64,000 bases of DNA from Paracentrotus lividus (lineage: Eukaryota > Echinodermata > Echinoidea > Camarodonta > Echinidae). Positions 38,201-50,200 of the stretch are shown here, piece after piece (the first letter of the stretch is position 1; every line of letters begins with the position of its first letter). The position numbers and the translations under genes were made by a program. The stretch spans positions 33,896,631 to 33,960,630 of the forward strand of contig CALNVZ010003426.1 in NCBI GenBank assembly GCA_940671915.1. Direction: 5' to 3'. The notes below the pieces were generated by a model that worked only from the letters and a program-made list of their open reading frames with translations, had not been told where the DNA came from and searched no databases.

Positions 38201-41200
38201 TTTGTCAGATAAAACGTCCGACAAGTCCTTTCATGAAACGCCCCCCTGGTGTTCTCCATTCTCTATGAAATGAGATTAAAGAAGACTGATCCGAGTCTAC
38301 TCAGAGAAACATAGTGGTACATTGAAGAGAGAATGGGATGAATTTAGTGACAAAAGGGAGCTATACATGTAGAGAAAAAGAAGGATAGAATAATGAATTA
38401 AAAAAAAGAGAGATAGAGGAGATAGAGAAATAGAAAGACAGAGGCCGATGATATGAGAGAAAGAGAGAGAGAGAGGGGGGGGTTAGAAAGAAAAGAGAAT
38501 AAGATGAGAAAAGAGGGAAAAGAAAGAGAGAGAAAGTCAGAGAGACAGAGAAAGAAAAATAGACATAGAGACAAATTTGCAGAAAGAGTCTTGGTTAATT
38601 TGATTTCACAGGGATTTAGATTTACCTACTAAGCTTGAGACATACATTGTATCTAAATTTACCCACAATGAACGCTGTATAGCTCTTACCCTACAGCATG
38701 GTTGGAGCTCTATTCCTAACAATCTAAATATGCCCTCTGCACAACAAAATCATTACAGACTAAGCTTTATCAAATATGAAAACAACTGTAAATACATTGT
38801 ACACATCAAACCTTACTTTTATACATGCATGTTGTTCTGCTTTTCAAATTTTCAATTATTCTAACTGTTGATTCTGTCTAATCCTAATATCATAATCGTC
38901 GTTACAACCATCCTCAAGATCACACCATTTTTACTACCACCATCACCACGGATGTCATTATTCAATTGGTTGAATCTTCCATCACTCAATAATTCTGAGC
39001 AGAACTAAATGCAAAATGTGTAACCCACTTTGTAAATGCAATACAAAGCACCCCCCCCCCCGCAAAAATAATTTCCCCCAAAATCAATTAGATTATGGCC
39101 AAGCAATTTACATGTTTTAAGAGCATCAGGAATCTTGCTTAGAAGTCTCAAAACTCACTACGGTACCTTTGGCCCCATTGAGAAAGGTGTCAGGCATTTT
39201 ACATTGAGTCAACCCTCACCAAAACAGTATTCAGATGATCTTCATTATATCATTGCTATCGTAATTAACCATCATCATCTTCTACCTCTTTACATTGGTT
39301 CTAGAATAAGTACCCCCTTGACATTGACAACTAGCCCCCGCCAAATATCTACCCCCTAACTCTACACCTGATCCCTAAACCTATTTATTGGGGGTATTTT
39401 CCTGGGGGGTAATTGTCCTGATATGCTTACATCCTCTGTATTTAACACACAATCCTATTTTTATCAGCTACGTTAAACTCTCCAAATTTACAGCATTTCC
39501 TCATCCTAAATGTACTAACACTCTTCAAAGCCTAGTAGTCCTCCACTTACCAGCCCTCCTCCGGTCGACTCATCAAACTCAACATTCTTCAGATCGCTCT
39601 TGTAGACATAGTTAGACTTCCTCCGCTCCTCTTCCAACTCCTCGTCATGTGTCTTGAGCGCCCTCTCCACTTCACCCATTGGAAGATCGTTTGCTAAAGC
39701 CTGTAAAAAGAAAGTAGTCAGAAAAAAAAAAAATAACATTTAATATATTGTCATAACTCTTGAATTCTGAGAAAGATGTTTGGACTGTAAACATCGAAAA
39801 TGTCAAGGGTCTTGTAAGCTATAACCTAACTGATTGTGCTTCAAAGAATTTGGATGTTATTTTGATAACTTTGCTCAAACTATGTTCTTTAATCTTAATT
39901 CTGTAACGGACCTCTACTAAATATATACATTTCTTGTTCTGTGATTCATAAAACCACTTACATGTTAATAATTTCAGATCTAATGCCAGCTTAGGTTATT
40001 TGTTTGCTTTTTGTTTTGTTTGCCTTCACCCTGCATGGTTATTCTAGTAATGTTTCAAATTCTAAGATGTTTGCACCATATTAAAAACAATAGTTTTGTG
40101 CCTGACTGTATTTCTTTTTAAATAGCACCATTTGCACGGTGCACAAGCTTTTTTATCTATCTAACCTGATCCAACAGAAACAAATTCAAATTTGCCAAAG
40201 AATAAGTCAAGCTTTTAGCAGTAGCAATGATTATTGGACCTCATCACATTGCATCTTAAACTTTGCTAAGTATCAAAAAGCAAACAAAATTAGAGTTTGA
40301 AAAAGTGCTGTGAAGTAGAATGAATATTGTGTATTCACACAGTGTAAGAAATTAACCCACCACCAAGAACATTCACTAGAAAGGTTTTTAATCTTGCTCG
40401 ATGTAAAAGTGAACAGGGTTCTAGAGGTTCAGAATTAACACTTGTGATGAATAATTATGATAATTATGGTGGCTTCTTCACACGTGAAACTTGTAGCTAC
40501 TCCTTGCACTTGTCTGACTTAATTGACAATGCAGTGACGAGGTATTTGAAATTCTCAATTCATCCTGTCTCCTAGAACCAGAAGCTATTGGCCCTATGAG
40601 CATCATACATGAAAAGGCCACAATTATTATGATAATTATAAAATTAAAAGATTCAATTCTTTGCATTGTGAACATTGAGAAAGTGGGCATGATTAAAAAA
40701 CTCCCCAATAGAACTACAAGCAAGAAGTGAACAACATCAACATGAAGCATTGTTTATGGGTTTATGGTTGGCCTCCATACATAAAGAAAGAAATAGATAT
40801 GTAGATTGGTTTTATACTCAGTTGCGATTCATGTGCCTCATCATGTTTGATTAATTTACAGGACTTACAAAATAGGCAAGTAGCCAGGGGACCTACAATT
40901 TTTAATACTATCAGATGGGCACTAGCAGGCCTTATATTTCATTATTTTTAAAGCAAGGCCATTTTTTTCCATGGGGCACTTTTTCCCACAACATAAATAC
41001 AGCACTTTGTATCTTTTTTAAAGAGAAGGCGCTATATAAATGATTAGTATTATTATAAATTTCTAGAAATTTTCTGTGTTGATATATGACAAAGATCTTC
41101 AGTTGTGACTTAAAGATAACATTCTTATCCTGAAATTTTCTTGCCCATCAATGTCTATAAACAAATAAAAAATAGAAATGAAAATATAATCAATTTGCTT

Positions 41201-44200
41201 GGACCCTAGCTTTTTTAATAGTAACATTCACATTTATAGTGAATTCTAGATATCATCTTTCAACTGGTGTGTGTTTTATCAAATTACCTTCCATTCTATT
41301 TCAAAGGAATCTCAAAGTAGGAAAAAATATATTTTGAGATTTACCAATACTATACTCCAAGTTTCAAATGCATGTGAATGTGAGAAATGAAGACCCAGAC
41401 TGAAATTTTGCTTGAATTAATGCTCCTTAGACCCCAAAATGGATGACAGTGAAGAGTGCGGCATTATGACAATTTATGACAGCATTTGACAATAATTGAG
41501 CCCTACATACAGGATAAAATGAAATGTATCACAAAACAAAATGGATCTGAACAATAAAAAATTTTAGTATGATTATTGTACTCCTAAAATGATTAACGAC
41601 CCTTATATAATTTCTTAAATTCATTATTGATATTTTGTAAAAACATACATGCTGCAAACAATATTGGGTGAGGGGGAATGTGTTTTGTTGTTGTTGTTGT
41701 TTTTTTCTTCAAAATTGGATCAGTTTGCCTGAAAAAGTCAGAAGAAAAATGTCGCAACAATTTTGTCTAAAATACATTTTCATTTTACGCTGTGTTTTTA
41801 TACATATCCTACCATACTGAAAGAAATTGATTATTGTATAATCCCTCTTTAAGTTGTTAATTACACAAGAATGTCCAATAACGGTATGTCAATATTTAGT
41901 GGAAGATATAGGTTAGCAAGAATATGGCAATATCTAGCTAGACAGATGCAGATAAAGTTCATGCAAAGAATATTGTCAGTTGGAATCATTTATGGCAAGA
42001 ATTGTGAAATTAATGCAACAATGTTGATGTGAAGTATTTTTCGTTTCATAAGATATGGCTAATATTTTCACATTGATCATATAATAATAGTAATAATAAT
42101 AATAAATATATTAAACTCTGACCATTTCAAATATGACCTGTCCATTACTTGAGGATAAAATCGCACTAAAAGGCCTATCTCATAGGCCTGGAGACTAGTT
42201 GGCAAATCGGGTATCTGCTTGTCACAAAGACGTCGCAGTAATCTCCTTCGGGAGAATTAGTTTTCTCCTTATCTGGAGAAGTCAAGGAAACAGTAAGAGG
42301 ATCTTTTTGGGTCTTAGGAGTCGGCACGACGGATTAGCTGCAGCAGTCGTGGTGATGTCTTTCTCAGTGGTATGGGCTCTTTAAATTGTTTAGAGTATCA
42401 TCTTATCTTGAGAAGAATTCAAGATTATCTTTAAGTGAACAGCATGCACAAGGATATGTAGAGGACAAAACAAGACGATCTGCTTTAAAAAATATATATA
42501 TATCACAAAATGTACAGCTCCAAAATCAGCATGCGTGTTAAATGATTAATAGTGACAAAATCCAAATCTAGACGAACAACAAAAAGCTATATCCAAACAC
42601 AGAAACAAGAATTCAGGATGCATTATTTGAAGTACAGCAAACAACAGCAAGCAGTATAAACAGATGGTTGAAAACAAGACTTGTGCATGCGTTAATTGAA
42701 GCACGGCAAACATTGGCAAGCGGTAGAGATGGACGGTAAGCAAGAAATCAAACCAAAAATCAAAACAATGCATGCCTTTTCCCAGACGGATGATGGTTTA
42801 TAAGAAATCGTCCCGTCCAACGTGTGAATTGTCTTCGTCCCAGCAGCCAAAACATCATCCCGTGTGGGTGACTGGGGAGGGTGGGGCATCGAGGGGCTTG
42901 AGACAGGGGCGGGTGGAGCTGATGATCAGCAGGGAGGGGCAGGGGATCAACAGGAAGGGGCAGGGGATCAACAGGAAGGGGCAGGGATCAGAGGGGGCGT
43001 CGTCAACATCGGAAGAGGGTAGTTAATGTTGCGGGTAATGACTTTGCCCGTGAAGACCGTTTGATGAGTCTTTGGGAAGCGCTTGTTTGACGTTTGAGTC
43101 GTGAATGGGGTTTGTGAAACACCGCACAAAGAATCAGGCCAGGGGAGGGGGATGCCAGGGGAGGGGGATCCAAGGGGGGGGCAGGGGAGGGGTTTGGAGT
43201 AAAGATGAACATCATGATATGAATTAGATTAATAACATGAAGGGAATATAATCAGACAAGCATACAAAACTCAATTATAAAGTAGGAATTAAACCAATGC
43301 ATATTTCAATGGGATATCCTAGAATTTACATTCATGACCAGAATTCCCTTGTGAACATAATGTGTTAATCTTTCAAATGTGTGCTCCCAGTGGATTGTAG
43401 CCTACATATAAAGATACATGCAACAAACACGATTAATTTTTATCATTCAATACATCAATATACCAACCCATACTAGATTCCCATGCAAGCTGTTACAGGG
43501 ATTTCCTCTGTAAATATTGACCTGTGCACAAGTCTAAGAGTTTCATTTTGAGAAATCATATAGATATTTGCCCCAACCTGTTTGCCCACTGTTTTGCATG
43601 ACACTTTGCACTATCTTGGACCAAACGATAGTCTTACCATCTTCTGGTTCATTTTCCAAATTGCCATTAGCCCCGGCCACATGATAATCTTTTAAATTGG
43701 CATTGGACCAAACAACAGAGTATGAAAATTACATTGGAACAAATGACAATCTAATAATATTAGTATACCAAATAAGAGTATAATGTAGTGCAGTATACAT
43801 GATAACTTACTGCAGGAGATCGTCCAGGTTTGATAGTCATGACGGGAGACGGCTCCATCTCGGTATCGGAGAACGCATCACGTTGATGAGGACCAGAGAA
43901 TGATTGACTTCCAGAATTCAGCAGACGCTCCTGTAAATCAATGATGATAATAATGATGTCACTAATCGTACAAGGCATTAGAGATACATGTATATAGGTG
44001 ACAAGGTTGTTTGTCATAAAAGAGTCTTGCAGGTTAACTTTAATATTTGACCTCTCTGTGTGACCTCTGTGTGACCTCAAAACAACACTACAACATGGTG
44101 TTACCCCTAGTGCATCTATCACCCAAGTTGTTTGCCATTGGACTAACAGTTGTCAAGATTTGGATCCCATAGTCTTGCCTTCACCTTCAGTGGGCGAGAC

Positions 44201-47200
44201 AATATAGCAAGCCATTTACATGCTCCATGTATACAAAAAATCTTACGCTCTTCGAATTTGAAGAGGAATGGCTCAACTTACATATAATGCTGCTATTTGA
44301 TCCTATCCCTTTGCTCATCATATGTTATCGCTTTGCTCATCTTCTTTATTAATTCCCTTTTCTTCTTATTCATTTTGACCTCCCATACTCTTCATTCTTC
44401 CTCTTTTTTTTCCCATCCCTCACTCACCGACGCAGATTTCCTTCTATTCTTCTTCTCTTCATCCATGCCTGGTTTTCTCCTTCTCGTCACGGCACTCACA
44501 GATGAGAAAGCTGGGACAGGCTTACTGGCTGCATCAATGGAAGAGGCTATTTAACAGAAAGATTTAAAAAATCAATAATGATATTAAGTGTTTTTGTAGC
44601 ACATTTCATGACTGGAGGTCCACTTAAGGTGTTATACAATATGCTATCTTTACAAACTTTACAACGCCAGGTACCTATTTGAATTAGTCCTAGTGTTTGA
44701 CAAATTTTAAAAGGAATTTATTAACTTTGCTCGATTTCCCAAAGTAAGTGCGAAAGTGACTGAAATAAGTAAAATCCTATTAATTAAAAACTACTGAGAG
44801 TTTAAGAGTAAATGGAAGTTATCTAGGCTAGGCATACGACCATGCATAATCAAATTTATCACTGCTCGGTTGCCACACTTAGTGGACAATGCAGATTTCA
44901 TATCACAGAATATGAGTATGTTCTTTAAATTTTAAAATTTTGCCTTGCATTAAGCTCTCAGACATCAATTCTAGTCTTACTTTTTCTAAATGGTGTTGGT
45001 CCATACACAGAGGATTTGCGTTCGTTTGGTCTTTTACTGTCATCTGATCTATAAGATGATTCAGAAGGAGGAGCTTCGTTGCCTTGGAAACCATAATCCC
45101 ACTGGGGTCGGCTGGCATAGTCGTCCCACCGCTTGCTATCATATTGCCCGGGTCCAGGTCCCTCCAGCTTGTTGGACTCCCCTGCATTCAACATGGAGTT
45201 GTCCAGAGGTGAATCAGCACCATAGTAGGTTCCATCTTGGTAGGTATTGTCCACTTGCGATGGCGGGGGTGCGCTGTTACTCACAGCATTCGGAGGGGCG
45301 GAGTAAGCTTCATGCGATTGTGTTGCATAGACAGGCAAGGCATTTTGGGCGTGGTCGAGGGATTGCTGTTTCTTGGTGGGCAGGGCATCAAAGCTCTTCG
45401 GTGATAATGACGTATAATGGAACAGTCCTACGGGGGTGAGATCTGAGTTTGCTTCTGGTGATTTGAGAGGTGGCTGTTGTTGCACATCTTCAACAGGCTA
45501 GATAAATTAACAAAACTATTACTTATTAAAAAAAACACTTTGAAATACTTTTTCCCCCCAAAGTTATGGACATGTTACCATCTAATATTTCTTTCTTCTC
45601 TTACAAACGTGAACAATTTCTCTAAGATTTCTTTAACCATTTCATTCCTTACTTTTTCTGCTTTGCTATGTTCCCACTTCTCTTGCTTTCTTATCCTCTT
45701 TTTTCTAATTACCTTACCGGTAATTTTTATTGCTACAGATCCTTAACCTTTTTTTCTCTCTCCTTTCCCTGCTTTCTTAACTCTATATTAGGTATCCAGG
45801 GGGGGTGTTTCACAAAGAGTTAAGTAGACTTAAAGTCGCACTTAACTTCTATGCGCATCCTGTTTTATAACGCGCAATCTAATTGATAGATTTATCAATG
45901 GCGCGCATCCCCTGGGCATGATCTGACCAATGAAGTGAAGCATAATTTACCGCGCGCAACTTTGGATTTAAGTGCGATTTTTAAGTCTACTGAACTCTTC
46001 GTGAAATACCCCCTGCTCTCTTAATGATTCAAATTATCTAATATTCTATCCCTTTTTATAACCCTCTCCCTTTCTCTCTGTCTCTTTGTTTCTCACCCTA
46101 ACATTATGATTTCCATTACTTGCGATTCTATCCCCATCCTCCCACCATCTTTCTCTCTCTATTACCCTCTTCTCTTCTCCCTCCTTTTCTCATCCCTCCT
46201 ACATTCATCTTCTCACCCCTCCTCCTTTCATGAATTTACTTTCATTCAATCGCTCCATAATACAATATTGATTTCATTAATCACTACATTCCTTCTTGTC
46301 CTGATCATTACATTCAGAAAATTCTGGATTACTTAAATTTTCTAAAAAATTGACCTGCAGTGGGGGGGGGGGGTGATTGTTACTTTTTGTATGTAGGCCT
46401 ACTGCCACCTCTTTCTACCTTATGTTCTTGCACTTACAAGTGGTCATATTCAAACGTGAGTGACACGACATTTGGACTGATAGAAGGGTGCATATCTTTG
46501 CACTTGTAGATTATGAATGGATCATGACTACCATATCATGTATAATGTAGGAATGACATGTGTATTACCAGTTGGGTTGAACTTTACAATCGGTCCTGGA
46601 AATTGTGATTAAAAAACAGTGCGTGAGTGACACAACAAAAAAAAGACATGGGTTTCTGACCATCACTGATTATGGTTGAATTTTTGCCCAAGTAGATCTC
46701 TAAGGGTACTATAAGTGCTGGTATATGTACATGAATAGTGTACCTCTCTGACATTTATTGTGACGGTCATTATCAATCATTCCCTCTCTGTGGAAAATGG
46801 TCCACCTCTATGTGTCGTAAGTGACACGACATCCAAAACGTGAGTGACACGACCAGTGCCTTAAATGTAACAATTCAAGTAAATAACTAGATCTAAATTA
46901 CCTGTGTGTATGTGTCATGTTAAAGTACATGTAGTCCATGATAATTACTTTACGCAAAAAAAAAATCTTTAAAAAAGTGACTAGATATAAGAATAAGAGG
47001 CAATTAAAGCACCATAGTCCCATATGTGCAAATTCCTGTTTGGTCAATTATTCACCGTAAGAAACCTGGATCACATAATGTTTTAACTTAAACAATTGGT
47101 TGTATAGTAAAGAAGCCTCTGCATTGATTTCAGATCCTAATTTGCATTTTAAAAGGCACAGTGTCACATTAAAATTTCAGCTAAATGTCCCACTTAGTTT

Positions 47201-50200
47201 GAATATGAACATGTATAAGTGTAAACACAACTTTGATGTGATTTATTCTTTTTTTGCACATGTGCACAAAGATTATTTGATTTCAAGTTCATTAGCAGTC
47301 TGATATACATGTACTATCCTCTTACCTGCTGTTCAAAGCTCTCCTCCATATCATAGGGATGCGGTATAGACTCCAGCAAGGGTTGCTCAACACTCCCCAC
47401 CGTCTCCTCATCTTCCCCATCAAACATCCCCTGCCCTGATTCTGGGTACTTCTCCCTGGTGTCCAAATCAGTTGACAGGAACCCCTTACCCCTCCCTGAC
47501 GATCCTTGGGGTGGGGTCGAGGAGAAGCTGGGAGCACTGTACGCAGGAGAGCTGAACTCGGCCTGGACAAGTCCTGGCTCGGCGGCACCCCGCCCCTCAG
47601 GGTCACTCTTGCTGTTGTCAAAGAGTCTTGAATCCACTGGGCTGGCAAACGATTGAGATTGATCGGGTCCCATGACGTCGTCAAACGCTGGGATGGTGAA
47701 TGATTCTTGACCTGGAGCGACGTTTGAGTCATGGGTACGATTGTTTGCGACGTTGCCGACATCACCCATGCTCCTATCGTAGTTGCTGTGGCGGGACGTA
47801 TCAGCGTCGTAACTCAGACGGGGCTGATAGTTACCTCCATCCAAGTCAAATCCACCCTGGTTATCATCAAACCCACTTTGATTGTACCCCTGATCCCCCT
47901 TCCCGGAGAGACTGTCCTCTCCAGGGTGACCTTTCGAACTGAAATAATCGCCTGAGGCTGGATCGTAAGAGTCACCATACCCTCCTACGAAGGCATGCCC
48001 ACTCCCTAATACAGCATCCCCCTCGCTGAACTGCCCTTTCTGACCTGGATACACTCCAGGACTTATGGCATGGTTCATCTGTGAATCAAACTGGTTTCTC
48101 TTGGTGTCCAAGTAGCTGGGGTCACTCTGCTTAGAGTCCTGGCTGTATCCATCAAGGTTAGTGGTGTCTGCTGAAGAGTTGATGGTGTCAGGGGTGGAGG
48201 GCATGGCAGGTAAGGTACGGATGTCCCGGGTCTTCTGGGAGTCCAGATCAGTCACAGCATAGGGACCAGAGAGAAGGGCCTCTCTGGATGATTTCCTGTG
48301 GACCACCTTGGCTTTGGAACCTAGAATGTACAGAGAAACAGTCAAAAATGGTTTTATTAGTTAGCTCTAAATAATATGACCAATGACATTTGACTTAATG
48401 AATATTCAATTTCGCTTCATATCAATGGTAAAAGCCCAATGGCGACATGTTAAAGTGAAATTATTATTGTGGTCATGAGATTAAATTTTGGAATAAATTG
48501 TCTAATAGCAATTTGGAAATGTTAATAATAAATCAGGTAAGAAGCGTTGTGTGTTGTGAGGTTATGGAATAAAAAAAATCAAAAAGATATTTATCCAATT
48601 CTGCTGAAAAAAACATGCACTACACTAAAAAAAAAAAAATGCACACATTTAGTTCAAATTAAGCAACAGTTATTTCATTTCACTGTTCTTTTTCTTTCTT
48701 TCTTTTACTAATGTCATGTTCTAGAATGTTAAATGTACATTTGTTGTAAGAGCTACAAATGTATACTAAAAAATTTGGTACTTCAATATAACTGACAGAT
48801 TGACACATAATAAGATGTGGTTACTTTGTACCAATTCACTCGCTTGCATGCAATACGAAACAATACAAAAAACTTAACAAGCATATTAAAAGACTTAAAA
48901 GACTAAATGCATATCTGCCAACATTCCTACTAAAGAAATTAGAAAATAATTGCAGCAAAATCAAGAATGCAGTTGCCTGTAGTTATATGCAAGAGTTTTC
49001 AAAAATCAAGAGGAATATAATTATATAGACCTTACAGTAACACTGAGATTAAGAAACATTCAAATACGATTGTAGTTGTTAGAATTGAAAACATTGAAAG
49101 ATCACAAGGTCAAAGCCATTCTAAAGCATAGAAGGGAGTTTGAAGGTATAGTGGTCTTGTGGACAATAAGCAGACTGTCGATCACAAGGCACACTGTTTA
49201 CGATTTATTTGGCAAAACATTAATCTACATTCGCTACACTTGCCCTAGAGTAGGAAAAAGGGTTGACTGTTATCTCTTTTTTGGAAAAAGGGTGGAGTGC
49301 TATTTCCTTTTTTTGGAGAAAAGGTTGACTGTTACTCTCTTTTTTTATATACATAAAATTGCTCCCTCATTTGATGCATCATTAAAATCACCTAAATATG
49401 ATTTAGTGATTACTATGATTACTTTTCCACTACTCATGCATGCATACACACATACACATTAGTAGAGAAAAGTTTGGCAGAAAAGTCTTTTCCCACTCAA
49501 AGACATTAGAGCATTAGTTTCCAACTTAGCAGCAACATCAAGACTGGTGAGCATTTCTTCACCGCTCATGCACAGAGCTGCTAACCTTTAGAAGTAGAAA
49601 TTAGTAACCTAGGAGCTCAAAATTCATAATTTTGAGAAAAAAAATCGTAATTTCTTACGAGGTAAGAATTTCCTCAAAAAAGTGCAATAGAACATCTCAC
49701 CGAGCGCCATAAATTGCAAAAAAAATTGGCACGTATCACAGAATTGTCCTTAGCCTTGCCCTAGGGCCTAGGTACACAAAACTTGTTTCTTCTTTCTTTT
49801 TTTGGAAGCTAAAGTTGCCATGTTGAGCAAGTTTAATCCACCTAAAAAATCCAGGGTAGTTTGTTGTTGTTGTTGCACGCACACATCGTATACAGAACAG
49901 GCACGAACGCGCAGCAGGCTAGTTGCCTGCATGCACCCAGCGCAGCACCTTTAACCACCGCCGAAAGCTAGGGCGAGTAGCTGCGCGGGGAGTCGATGGT
50001 TTCGCTCCTCCATCCAGCCATGCCAGCATGGGTGTGCACGCGCAATCGACCCCCCGCTAGCGCTTGTGCGCCGCTTGTACGCAAAGATCATGCACTCAAT
50101 GATTGTATTGCATACAATGCTATTGTAGTATAAATCAGGGCGCCACTTGCATGCAAAGACCATGTAATCATATTGCATTATAAAAGACAAAAATTCGTAA

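Larger units (their letters stand above)
36237..39550 (-). other. Intron between exons 20 and 21
   Basis: AT-rich intron of about 3.3 kb. It contains a fold-back element (37110-37343), the candidate cassette exon (37903-38016), a TIR element (38105-38246), a purine-rich GA tract (38390-38575) and a C-run near 39050. Nothing else is supported. Confidence 0.7.

Noticed and set aside
42692..43215. Minus-strand Pro-rich frames (DDVLAAGTKTIHTLDG and others) as an extra exon
   Set aside because: An acceptor is possible near 42920 but no GT donor keeps phase 0. The composition is explained by G-rich tandem repeats.
47322..47955. Alternative frames over exon 16
   Set aside because: Shadow frames; the 331-codon frame in phase with exons 15 and 17 explains the sequence.
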